In this document: piece by piece, positions 47,914 to 59,855 of the stretch
Layout: the number at the start of each line of letters is the position of its first letter
Numbering within the stretch: position 1 is the stretch's first letter
Assembly: GCA_030015575.1 (NCBI GenBank)
Contig: JASDDO010000018.1
Location: forward strand, 228,827,138-228,891,137
Source of the DNA: Agapanthus africanus
Lineage: Eukaryota > Streptophyta > Magnoliopsida > Asparagales > Amaryllidaceae
DNA: 64,000 bases
Reading direction: 5' to 3'
Translations under genes and position numbers: made by a program
Notes under the pieces: model-generated
The model's input: the letters and a program-made list of their open reading frames with translations, nothing else
Databases searched by the model: none
What the model was told of the DNA's origin: nothing

Positions 47914-50900
47914 AAGTTGGTATCAGAGCGCTGGGTTGACCTTGGTTCAAGTCTAAGTTTGACTATATGGAGCCTAGGGCGTCTATATATATACGGAACT
48001 TAGGCTTGACCTAACGGAACTTAGACTTAGTCGGGGGGGTATTAGACCCGAACTTTTGTCGCGTAGGATGACCCTTGGTTGATGGAATAGGTGACTAAAG
48101 TAGAGTGACGTACCGTGTGTATGTTCCGCGGCATACTTACGACACGCCACTCCGCTTAAGGAACCTTAGGATGTCATATTTTCGAGATCAGTGATTCTTT
48201 TCATATCCATGATTATACATCCATTTGAGATCCCCGATTCTATTAGTTTCATGATCATACCTTTATTGATGCTGTTCCTTCTTATGATCATGTATCCATT
48301 CTGGATCTGTTGTTCTCTTTCTTGCCATTGATCTGCTCTCTTCGATACTCGATTGAGGTTCCTGTCACCATGTTGAGCACAGCTTGGGCTGCTGCTAGGG
48401 TTACGGTCAGTGCGTGCTCGTCTGGTACGAAGGCCGACCATTGTATTTTCTGGTGACATGGGATCGTTTCGAGTTAGTATTGGTGACTGTGACCTCTAGT
48501 GGAAGCGAGTGCTTGGTTTTGCACCAGATGATCAGGCCATTGTTAGAGCTGCCAGTTGAGAGAAGACTGTTGATATACAGCATACCTCAGAGATTATGAT
48601 GTCACCTACCGTGCAGACAGATGGACCAGTGGCTGCTGAGATTCATAGGATGTCGCTTCCGGAGCTTACGAGCGGAGATCGCCGGAGCTTCCAGGCAGAT
48701 ATGAGACAGATGATAGCTAGTCTACCCGATTTGAAAGACGAAGGTGATTCGTCCGATTTATGCGCCAGAGCAGGCCCAGTTGAATTGAAGATTTCCAGTG
48801 CAGAGAGTTTCACTCAGATCTAGAGCAGACCGATTTAGAGATGACCGCCAATGTATTGCCTTTCCTGGAGGATTGAGAAGCTGTTCGACGTACAGGCGAA
48901 TGAGCCAGTTGTTGCTACAAATGACGAGATATCGCCCAGATGATTGGAGCTACTGCAGCATGAGTATATACTTAAAGATTTGATGGAAGGTCGCTAGTCA
49001 CCGAGGGTGGATGACTAGGGCGTGCGATTCGTTCGCTTACCGATGCGAGGTCATCAGATAAGTTGCTTCCAGCTAGAGACGACTTCACGCAGAGACGTTA
49101 AGAGTCGACAGAGACGATCGAATGTCAGGAACCTGCTATTCCAAGTTTAAGGTATTCAGAAAGACATGCAGGTGATTCTATTGACCCTCTAGAAGAACGA
49201 AACCCTAACTCGACTTAATAACCGTGTGAAAGCCCTTGAACCTTAGGGTTGGCGGCAGTTCTGCGGCGCCATTAATGAGGCTTGGGTTTGTCCTTCTACG
49301 GCTGGATCATTATGCTGTGGTATGTACTCGATGCTATTAAACTGTACCCAAGATGTTGAGCTCTTGGGGGATTATGAGGTTTTGACGAATCGATCGAATG
49401 GTCCGACTTCCTTCGGATGCTAGGTGCTGAGATGCATTTCTTGGAAGACTCCAGATAAGAGGATAGCCGTTGGAGCGCAGTCCGTGCAGCCACGATGAGA
49501 CGAGTCCGAAGCAGCCGACATTGAAGCGGAGTGAAGTAAAGAGTTCGGAAGAGATTTCGACGAGATGACGTCCCACTCCGCTGACATCAGAGATGCGATA
49601 CGCACGCAGAGGCGTTGTATATGGATATATCTCCCAGAAAGAGCCGCCTTTTAAGTGAACCGGAACTACAGGAGCTTGAGAACTCCGTAGTTAAGCGTGC
49701 TCGGGCTAGGGAAGTCTTGGGATGGGTGACCTCCTGGGAAGTGGCCCCTGGTCGGGTCCGATTCACTCCGAAGGACAAAACCGTGCGGCTTCGACCAGAG
49801 CGGACAATACTCTCTATATTGGGGGTGGGTCGTGACAGAAATAATCTACTCACCAATGGATGATGACTTCCGGGCAATCCGGCAGGAATGAGATTTGAGA
49901 GAGAGACCTCGACAGGACCTTTCTGGAATACGATACGAGAAGACCTAGACCCAGGGGTGGTCATATTACGCACACCCAGCAGGCCAGAGTTCAGCATCGT
50001 CGACAAGGTAGTTGACCAGGTTCGGATAAAGGACCTCACCCAGATGCGTTGTAAATTGACCGAGGACGAAAGAGTATTGTGCATTCCTCCGATGGTTGGG
50101 ACGCGTTCCCGAGGACCTGTTCGGCCAAACATCTTCTATAGAATGGTGAAGCTACAGAGTACGCGATTTCGAGTTCGTGCGAGAGACTTCGGATTGACCG
50201 TGGCCGAGAATAGTGCAGTGTGTAGATAGCATGGCATGACGTCATAGTGGACGACGATAGAGACAAGTGGAACCAGAGGTTCGGGCGAGACGCTGACGAG
50301 CTGTCATTACTTCCCGTCGAGACTAGAGACCTGATATGCTTACAGAGGCGTTGGGATGCGACCAATTTCCGAGAAAATGTTGTGCTGAGGACACAGATGT
50401 CTATCGAGTGAGAAGAGATTTTGCAAGAGAGCCGGCCTCCGTATAGTTCGGCATAGGCAAGATCGGAAGAGACCTTGAGCAGGATTCCTTCCAGGACATT
50501 GCTGCACTGATGTTTGCACTCAGGATCAGATGCGTGATGTGCATTCAGAGAGGCAGAGGCCGACGCCAGTGACATGCTGCTTTACGAGTGGTCGTGAGGA
50601 TTGACCGAGAGATGACCAGATAAGTGCCAGAACGGAATCGTCCCCGTTAGCACACCTGACAGGGCCGATGAGCCGATCGATTGTGAAATTGGTAATCCAC
50701 AGAGAAGATAAGGACCCAGAGACGGAGGACTCCAGACTGTGAGAAAGGGGCAAGTAGATATCTTGCACTGCTAGCATTGGATGTACTGGAACCTTCTCGA
50801 TTTTGAAGGAGGGACTACCGACGACGGTATTGACGATTGGTGAGTTTGTGATTCGATTATCACGTATCCGACCACTTGAATTTTGACTGAATGTTTTGTA

Positions 50901-50953
50901 GTTGGGGGTTTAAATTTAAATTCGGGGACCGAATTTATTTAAGGGGGGTAGAT
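47914..50953 (+). other. D2 interior without recognisable gag or pol
   Basis: A primer site TGGTATCAGAGC is at 47918-47929 and a purine tract AAGGGGGGTAGAT at 50941-50953. Between them I recognise no protease, integrase or reverse transcriptase. Segments at 48718-48870, 49141-49330 and about 49990-50740 are shared with D1, and one open stretch at 49888-50229 has RVLCIPPMVG, IFYR, STRFRVR and AENS in common with it. A 5S-derived piece lies at about 49650-49837. The region is either a decayed interior or a large non-autonomous derivative. Confidence 0.72.
49650..49837 (+). mobile_element. Cassandra-like LTR piece with 5S rRNA-derived sequence
   Basis: From about 49650 to 49750 the sequence resembles plant 5S rRNA, strongest at AACTCCGTAGTTAAGCGTGC (49681-49700) and GATGGGTGACCTCCTGGGAA (49721-49740), which cover the A-box and C-box of the internal Pol III promoter. 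It is followed by AGAGCGGACAATA and ends GGGTCGTGACA at 49837. Cassandra elements carry 5S sequence in short LTRs with this kind of tail. The left edge and the flanking duplication are unclear. The 5' third of 5S is poorly matched, so it is not a normal 5S gene. Confidence 0.72.
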
Positions 50954-53900
50954 TGTAACATTTCGAAATAATAAAAATATTATTTTTGGGAAATTAATAA
51001 TTTAATATTATTTTATTGAATATTTTAATAATTCGGTATAATTAAATACAATAAATAGGGGGAAATTAGGGAAAATTCTAAAAATAGGGTAAATTAGAGA
51101 ATTATGCCATTTCTATGTTTAATTGATTAGTTATATGCTAAATTAGTGCTAATCGCGATTAATAATCGCTAATCGTTTTTTACCAATTTGTGCAAAACAT
51201 GCACATATCATTCTTTTTCACACTTGTGCATTTTATTGCCATGGTTCACTTTGGGTTTACTATTCTTGGGAGAAGGATTTTGAGAGAATAAGAAAAAGAA
51301 AAGGAAAAGAAAATGGGAAAAGAATAAAGAAATGAGGTATGGTGAGAGAGATAAAGGTATGGGTTTTCTTTGACTTTGGACTTAGCTATTCTCTTTATTC
51401 CTCATTCATTTTCCCTCCCTCTTCCTCCATTGCTGCTGCTGCTCCTGCACCTCACCTCCCTCCCCTCTTCAAAGCCCCAAATCATCTCAAATACAATCCT
51501 AAAACCCAATCTCCATTTCATTAAAAGTGTGCACAAGCTCAAGATCTACACATTGGACTAAAGAAGCAAGGATTTTGGCCACTAGGGGCAACTCAAGAAA
51601 ATTCTTGAGTTGCCAAATGAGGTATTTTCTGGATCATTAACTTAGTTTTAGCATTTCCTTTACCCCCATGTTTAGATTGAACCGATATTGTTTGATATTG
51701 TGGAGTTAAGGAAAACCTAGTTAGGGTTTGAGGAAATTATGAGTTGTGATGTGAAATTGAGTTCAGTAGAGGCTACACCAACACCCTAGTGCATGAATTG
51801 AGACCCCAACCTGAGAGTTGAAACCCGAAATACGGATTTAGAAACCGATATCGGAGAAATTGTGGAATCTGTGAAGGGTATATTGAATCTGCCATCACCC
51901 GAGACATGCTAAATTAAAATTGATTGGACAGTGACATATGCAGGCACCAAGGAAGCTACCACCAAGACCCCAACCCCTAACTCATCAAGCCGGCCGCAGA
52001 TTTATTCCAATTGGCCGTAATTTGCGGCCATACCTGCACCAAACCTTCTCCTTTTGTTTCTGTAGCCTCTACATGCATAGATTAGACCCCTGGTATATAT
52101 AGATTTGTCGAATTTGACCTAGGGTGAAATCTGGAACATATTTCCTAAGTTGCTGTTTTGGATTCGTGTTTCCGTATTCCGTATTCTTAATTCTGAATTT
52201 GTGTTTGGTGTTTTACCTCAACTATTTGGCGTTTATACGACGATATCGAGGGTTGTTGATGGTTTTGAAAGGCGTTGTCCATAGGTTCTAACCTATAGAT
52301 CTTAGCGTAATGTTTTGAGATTCATAGGCCGCTTTAGTTCGGAATTGGTTTTGATACGCATTTGCGATATGTTAATGTGTAGGTACCCCATGCAGCCTTC
52401 GGGACGACAAGCAAACGCGTGGTGACGTCGACAATGAAGACGCAAGGTGAGTAGATTATATCTACAGGGGGAAGTCGCGGAATGACGTATAGCACCCCTG
52501 CAGTCCGTAGTTGATATACTATATATGATAGTTATAGTTTGTCATGGATACTGTGTTAGGTGTTTTATGGATAGTTTAGGCTTAGAAGTAACTAGTGTAG
52601 TTCATAGCCACGAACCCTAGAATAGGTTTACACCCACACGCACACCCTTGCATATTCACTATACTTACACTGTGTTGATGATGATATTGGATGACTTTGG
52701 AAATGAGTCAATGATATTGGGCTTGGTGTCGTGAGATCGGTGATTTGATATGATTCGTATTTGGGATACGATACGTGATTCTTAGCGGGCCTTTGGGCAT
52801 GTGGTTTACCCCCGCATTCATAATTATATAGATGGTATCGATTTGTACTAGACTTAGATTCAGTATCCCAGATTATGTGTTATGATGATAAGAATACCAG
52901 GTACTTGATGAGATAATGTGATATTGACCCGTACCCAGCTATTGGGATGCCGTACGACGATTTACCGTACGAGCTTTATATTGATGATAGATCCGCAATC
53001 ATGACTTCATGATTGTCATATGATATACTGTATTGTACGCGATACTATTGAGGCGGGATCACCGACTATTATATGTATATATATTTATATCGACTTAGAT
53101 TTAGGTGGATTCCATACCCCTCCCGGTTGACATGATACTTAGATCTGTGGTTTGCATAATAGATGTTAGACTAGACCTAAGTCATACCTATTACAAAAAC
53201 CCCGATTTGTCTTATTTCAAATGGCAAGCTGCATTATTATTCATTTACCGTTTATTCTACGGCTCGCATTGCATTGCATGCTCATATGTTATTGATTCAT
53301 ATTCCTTGTGCATATGCCTTTACATAGTTGCATGCTTATATTAGTGTTCTTGTTGCATGTATTATAATTCATGGATTTCGCACTGTGATATGGTTGCATA
53401 TGATGATTCTGGAATGTTTTACTCCTGCGTATATATATCAGTGGTATGGGACGCTGAAATATATATGTATACCCATAGAGTATATATAAATTAGTGGTAT
53501 GGGACGCTGATATATATATACGCATACTTAATATATCATCATGATGATCTATGCAAATTTACATATGCATTGTGAGAGGAGCCTATGTGCTTGGAGGCTA
53601 TGAGCTCGATGTGAGAGGAGCCTATGTGCTCGGAGCCTATGAGCTCGATGTGAGGGAGCCTATGTGCTTGGAGCCTATGAGCTCGATGTGAGAGGAGCCT
53701 ATGTGCTCGGAGCCTATGAGCTCGATGTGAGAGAGCCTATGTGCTCGGAGCCTATGAGCTCGATGTGAGAGGAGCCTATGTGCTCGGAGCCTATGAGCTC
53801 GATGTGAGAGAGCCTATATGCTCGGAGCCTATGAGCTCGATGTGAGAGGAGCCTACGTGCTCGGAGCCTATGAGCTCGATGTGAGAGGAGCCTATGTGCT

Positions 53901-54861
53901 AGGAGCCTATGAGCTCGATTTGAGAGGAGCCTATGTGCTCGGGGCCTTTACGGTCGATGGCATATTATATCTCCCCTACCCCACATTTATTGTATATGCA
54001 TTGCATCACATATTAGTAGTACCTGATAGAGTACCTTCATGAATGCTGCATACATATCGGATACATGATATATACTTTGTGTCGATGCTCGATGTTGATT
54101 TTCTGATGATTTCATTCATGATATCTTCTGTTTTCATTTTACCGCATACATACATCATACTTATGATATATTATTACATGAGGCACTGGCACGAGTACTT
54201 GGCACTACACTTATGTTCAGATGTTACATTGCCACTTTACTATGATTCAGATTTATTCATTTGAGGTTTATATTATATCTGATCGTTTGTCTTAGGATTA
54301 TGTCATGCTTTCAATTTCTGCTTGTAGATATTTTCTATTCACGAGTTGGCAACTCACCCCTGTTGTGCCACAGTTCTTGCAGGTTTTGCCGTACAGGTTC
54401 CATAGCGTCATTTCCGGCACATTGCTTCTTTTGCTGGTGATTTGCTTGGTAGGTGCGTTCTTGCATCAGAACCACCCTTGTATATGTATTATTCTTTGTA
54501 TCTAGAAATTCCATCAACCAAAACTTGTATATTGTTTTAGACTCAGACACTAGTGATGTATTATTTCGACCTTAGAGTCGCGCTTAGTAGTGTTAAGGTT
54601 TTCAGGTTATTGTGAGTTTCTTTTGAGTTTGATCCTCGCCCTTCGGAGTTGTATATTATATTGCTTGTGTGGGTTGTGCTCTTTGTTTATGCGTAGTAAG
54701 TGTTAGATAAAATGCCTCAAGGGAAAATAATTTACAAGATATGTTTCTTTACTCTTAAAATGGTTTTAGATTTCTGGGCTTTTGGCTTACTTGGATCAGA
54801 TGGAGTCCTATAGACTTCATATGGTTCAAGGGCCAGTCACGTGCTCTTTTAGGTTGTGACA
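50954..54861 (+). repeat. D2 3' LTR
   Basis: The 3908-bp LTR is the partner of 44033-47913. Part of the length difference comes from the 39-base array, which has about nine units here. It ends GGTTGTGACA before AGAAA. Confidence 0.93.
53575..53945 (+). repeat. 39-base tandem repeats in D2 3' LTR
   Basis: About nine full units and a partial one are seen, one more than in the 5' LTR. The first and last units carry the same marks in both LTRs, so gain or loss took place inside the array. Confidence 0.9.
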
Positions 54862-54866
54862 AGAAA
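54862..54866. repeat. D2 target-site duplication, right
   Basis: AGAAA matches 44028-44032, and the B2 LTR resumes. Confidence 0.95.
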
Positions 54867-56221
54867 ATAATACAATTAACATATATCGCATATATATCAA
54901 TGTATTATCCCGTGAGAAAATGAATCTTTCAGTGAGCTAATATTAGTTAATGTAATTTAATATATCATATATATTATTATACATTAAATTATCGAATCAA
55001 CACTTGATCCGACAATCCGGCTATTTCACAAATAACCGACTAATATGATGACCCGGGTATATTACATATACTCGGCCGATATCTCATATCGCGAGAATCC
55101 AATACGGTATCACATACCGCATTATCCTCGGTCCCGCACATATCACATATGTGCTCCTACTCCATTTTGCCTGAGCCAAGAAACCTCTGTGTAGGACTCT
55201 AAAGAATCGTCAATACGCCGGCAGTAGGTGATGATCATATCAAACACCCACAAGCTGCAAGCAGTAAGCTAAACGTAACAGCCACCCAGGTATTGAGCGC
55301 TCAGAAGATCAACAAGCAAGCCTTACATTCTCCTGTGAATCCAATCAGCAACACTCCCGTACAGTCCGGTCTCGTCGTCTGATATGTCGCATATCTCGCC
55401 TAGGGCTGGTAAACGTCAGACCCCAGTAGCTTGATAAGTCGTGTCGATATGAGGTCTATAACTATTCGAGAAACTACTGATAACACTTACCAGTAAATCT
55501 CAGCAACCCTAGTCAGGGATTTCCGGTTATAGCCAATCGAACACAGCACAACATCAACTCCCTATACCGGGAGAGACGAATCCCCTCCTATCGCTCATTG
55601 CCTCCATGTGATTCGGGACTGTACCTAAAAGCCACCTTTTTGCACGCCTTCTTAGACATGGTATGATGGAAATCAAAGCACAGTGGAAATCACACAAGAC
55701 TCTATGACGATCTCGGGTCAACAGACTACTCTGTACCAATGTCACCGGAGAACTGCCATCTGACGTGAAGTATAATACCATCTGGGAGTTCTCAGCGAGT
55801 CCGTCCAGTGTACCCAGTCTCCACTGAGCACCTGTACACCATCCTTGATGTCAAACACCAATGGATATGGGATCATCCATCGCCCATCATATGGGTCAAG
55901 ATGCGTATACGCTAGTCTACTCTGGTGTATCGATGCACTGTCACGATACACCCTCGACTAGGAACAGTTATAGGATGTACTCGTCGACTACCGTAGCCCC
56001 ACTAGGATGATCTCATCAGAGTCCCAGTAGTCGAGTATATATCCTAAGGGCTTTATCAACATGTAACATAGAGACAATCAGAGTACATGTTAAGATAAAG
56101 TACAACCAGATAGCGTACTATCATGTCGAGCAAGAAAGTCCTCCCTATATATATCCAAGCATCCACTACAACATACATTGTATGTACAGTAATGGCCTCT
56201 AGGGCATACATATAACTAACA
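54862..56221 (-). repeat. B2 5' LTR, 5' segment
   Basis: This part matches about 35940-37296. With 43244-44032, and counting the target site once, the LTR is 2144 bp, equal to its partner. It begins on the minus strand at 56221 with TGTTAGTTATATG. Confidence 0.92.
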
Positions 56222-56226
56222 GTCCT
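56222..56226. repeat. B2 target-site duplication, right
   Basis: GTCCT matches 35148-35152, and the B3 RNase H region resumes. Confidence 0.93.
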
Positions 56227-59015
56227 CTGTGTCTACTCTCCTAACCTTGATCTCCTTGGAGATAAACCATCTCCATGATCAGGTGATGCTGCATAAGAAT
56301 TATATCTGGATTTCTGATGGGACGAGGGTTCCTTGGCCAAAGCCATAACTCCATTGTCACACATTGGTTGGAACGAAGTTCATCTCATGAACTAAAATAT
56401 ATCTAGAGTGCCTCTTTGATAGAATCCTTGGTAACGATGTATCTTGCCTTTAATCGTCTAGTAAGTCACGGTATCTAGCTTGGAACTCTTCCAACATACC
56501 GTACCTCCATTGAGGGTAAGGACAATGCCTGCGACTGACATTCAGTCGTCCTTATCACCCTGGAACCTTTTCCGGTGATTCTCCTCAGGATCGATTGATA
56601 CCGTCTCACTACAACTAGTGATAATCCTAACATCCATTTAGATCTATCTCATAGATATAAAACCTAGGATTTAGGAGGTATCACCTTGATCCTATATGGA
56701 GAATCATTGTGATAAGCGGAGATTGACCGAGCGTAGCATAGGAAACTCCTTCCCTATCAAGAGTAGTCATTCACGTACAATACGAGGATCACCACCATAC
56801 TCTCTACTACCTTTTCGTATATACAAGGTTCACCTACCATTTTGATGAAGTCAAACTCTTTGATTACCATATCAAAACAGATGTTCCAACTTCGCGATGC
56901 CTGTTTTATCGCATAAAACAACTTGCATACGTTTCCGCTGCTCGCACTGTCTACGAAGCCCTCGGGCTGTATACTTATAGACGCTCTCTTTTAAATCACT
57001 ATTTAGAAAAGCAGTCCTGACACCCAACCGCCAGATATCGTAGTCATGGTATGTAGCAATTGCAAGTAGGATCTGGATGGACTTAAGTATAGCTTTGAAA
57101 GTCTCAACTTTTCCATGTACACCAAGTAATCTTCTCAAGATATACTTGCTCCTGATGGGGATTTAACCCTTCAGATGAAGCAACCAAAGTCCATACTTTG
57201 TTGGTGTATAAGGATTCCATCTCAGATCACTAAGAATCCAGCCATTCTTACAGAGTCCCACTCCTGATGGCCTGCTCGAAACTAGTTGGGTCATCATCTC
57301 ATGATGCAATCCTCGCTCCCACTGTCATAGAGAAACTGAAGTATCTCTCAGGTGGATGAGGAACCCTACCAGATCGGTGGAGATGCTGAGATTCGTTGGA
57401 AACTATTTAATCCTCCGGGTTTACCAAATCATCAGCTACAGTTTTTTTAGCTGGAACTCCTTCCAGTTCTACCTCATAACCACTAATTTCTTCACAAGAA
57501 ATTCCCTTTTTCTCAAAAAGTGGTATTCCGAGAAATAAAACATCTTTTGTTCCTCGGTGTGGTCGAAGATATTCCCTTGCGAATACTTGGGATATCCAAC
57601 AAACTTTCACAGGACTGACCTTGCCTCGAGCTTGTCGGGATTTTGCTTTTGACATAGGCCGGACAACCCCAAATCTTAACATCTTTAAGAGATGGGCTCT
57701 TCCCATACCATATCACATATGGAGTGGTAGGCATCTGATTTGGCTGGAATCCTATTCAATAGGTATGCAACTTCTCAAGTGCATAACCCCAAAAGAAAAT
57801 AGGCTACTCAGTAGTACTCATCATAGAGCACACCATATCACATAGGGTGCTATTGCTCCGCCCCAATACACCGACGTGCTATGGTGAATACAGAGGAGTA
57901 ATGCTGAGAGAGAATCTCATTCTCCTTTAGAATAGTCCAGGAATTTCATGCTCAAGTATTCTCCTCCTTGATCACATCAAAGGACAAAATACTTATACCC
58001 GTTTTGGTTCTCTACTTCTAACTTATATTCATTGAATTTCTCAAATGGTTCAGACTTGTGTTTCAACAGGAACATATGTCCGAATCTTAAGAGATAAACA
58101 ATGAATGTAATGAAGTATAGAGAAACCGGTCCTGGCATATGTAGACAGGGGACTTTCATACATCAACATGTATCTATCCCAAGACTTCACTAACTCTTTC
58201 TCTGTTTCCAATAAACGGAGCCGTGGTCATCTTATCTTTGTGACATAACTAGTAAGTTTCATAAGATGTAAATTCAAAACAGTTTTAAATATGCATCTAC
58301 ATGTAACTTAGCTGGTCGGGTCACATTTATATGACCTAGTCTACAATACCTCAAGAAGGATGCGTTCATTTCTGAACTCTTCTTCTTGTGTGTGTTATGT
58401 ACGTTAAGAACTGTAGTTTGATTTAGAACGTCTATGCTTTTAGATAACGTGCCTGAACTGATCAACTCTTGATATAGGAAATGTTCAAAACATTATCCAA
58501 CAATACAAAATTATATCCTTCTTTACTAATAAAGAGATTGATATGATGTTGTATATCAGGTTCGGTATCTAATAACATTCGTTCAGAATCAATGTATTCT
58601 GGTGATACAGGGTGATAACTGCCAACAGACTTGGCTGCAACACTTGCATTGTTTCCAACTCTTGAAACTTATCACCCGTTCTCAGTCCTCTACCTTTCTG
58701 TAGCCCATGTAACAGATTACATTTGCGGGATCCTGATCTGGTATCACTTACCCAGGACGTAAAGGATATTGAGAAACAGTTCTCGGTAATGAACACACCC
58801 GAAGAAGATGCATCAATATGTACTTTCTTCGTTTGGGCGGCACGGGAATTCTGGTAAACCCCTATTTCCTGCTCTGTCTTATAACAATTATAAGTTGGAT
58901 CGGGTCCAACGTTCCCTAGCGCAGTATAACAAGCTGGTTCGGTCAATACATCCGTATTATTATCTTGATTAAAGCGTGATATGGTCGCTACCTGGAGAGA
59001 GATAGAAGAAAACAC
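56227..59015 (-). pseudogene. B3 broken pol (protease to RNase H)
   Basis: On the minus strand the spacer DVLTEPACYTALGNVG starts near 58950, followed by protease, integrase (RLGHINVTRPAKL near 58340), reverse transcriptase between about 57140 and 56700 and RNase H, which finishes in the small piece at 35011-35147. No gag is recognisable. It is broken many times, probably more than ten. The closest relative in the window is B2. Confidence 0.87.
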
Positions 59016-59850
59016 TCAGCGTATGCTCTTGAAAGATTAGATTAGTTATTAATATACCTAATCAGGATGTCTCCCACTGTTTTAGTCAAATCTTCCTTCA
59101 AACCCTAAAAGGAAAGACTAGCCGGGATTAATTACACCCTACATGTTCGCCAATCTTTCAGCCAGGCTAATGTCGGTACTTTGAGGGAGGTTCCCCGTGC
59201 TTTCGCACGGACCTAATTAAAGTAAACCTCATTTTTCCAGAGGCATAACCCCGTTAACACTTTTCTAGACACCTACTTGATCGGCTAGTTGTAATGTGTA
59301 AAAATCTCCCAGCGGTAACTCTTACTCGCAGCGGGTATCGGGATCCAACTATCTCATAGAAGGTATGCAATCTCATTGCAAATTTCAACTCTTGAAATTC
59401 CCAATAATATTTTGCCCCAAGTGTCCTATGACCTTGACAGAGGTCAACAAACCATAGGCTGTTAGTCAAGTTCAACCCGTCATATCCTAATTAAAGTAAA
59501 CCCACCCGCACGACCCTTGACAGAGGTCAACAAGGTCGCACGAGTACCCTAAATCAATCACATCATATATTTATACAGATAAGCAGTAATCAGCTACCGC
59601 ACACTACGCCTTGACAAAGGCCAACAAACGCAGCACAAATACTAACTATTACTTATCTGAAATGACGGAGGGCTACGACAAGTTTTTAAGAAAACCCTTT
59701 GCGTTATGAACTTGATATCGTTGTAGAACCGAGTGATTTTAAATGGAGTGTTTTCGTGGCTTTTCTAGTTTTGCTAAAGAGGTCACTCCTGGTGAAGGGA
59801 TCGTCGGCTCTTTCCTTATCGAATAAGGTGCAGGATATTTCACAAATACC
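59016..59850 (-). other. B3 leader, first part
   Basis: This is the leader next to the coding region. It has the conserved block at 59152-59191, the CCGTGC-GAAA-GCACGG hairpin at 59195-59210, three TTGAC..GTCAACAA motifs near 59431, 59514 and 59609, and one copy of the GGTCACTCC block near 59776. It has no gene. Confidence 0.8.
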
Positions 59851-59855
59851 GCTAT
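59851..59855. repeat. Solo LTR target-site duplication, left
   Basis: GCTAT occurs here and at 61948-61952. Confidence 0.9.

Larger units (their letters stand above)
44033..54861 (+). mobile_element. D2, probable gypsy-like element with very long LTRs
   Basis: The 10.8-kb element has LTRs of about 3.9 kb, a tRNA-Met primer site, a 3.0-kb interior and a G-rich purine tract, flanked by AGAAA. The TGTAACA..GTGACA ends and the AAGGGGGGTAGAT tract suggest Ty3/gypsy, perhaps near Tekay/Del or a large non-autonomous derivative, but no pol domain confirms this. The LTRs differ by roughly 2-3% in a short sample, so the insertion may be about a million years old. Confidence 0.88.
35153..56221 (-). mobile_element. 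B2, full-length copia element carrying an inserted gypsy-like element
   Basis: On the minus strand B2 runs from 56221 to 35153, and D2 (44033-54861) sits in its 5' LTR. Without the insertion it is about 10.2 kb. GTCCT duplications flank it inside the RNase H region of B3. The two LTRs total 2144 bp each and differ at roughly 5% by eye over a sampled 225 bases. Pol is present but broken many times, and no gag is recognisable. Confidence 0.93.

Noticed and set aside
49650-49770. Functional 5S rRNA gene
   Set aside because: The 5' third matches poorly, the central part differs in length, and no tandem 5S unit or usual terminator follows. A Cassandra-like or captured fragment fits better.
49587-50132. 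Open frame of 181 codons on the minus strand
   Set aside because: It runs antisense across the 5S-derived piece and the D2 interior and has no recognisable domain.
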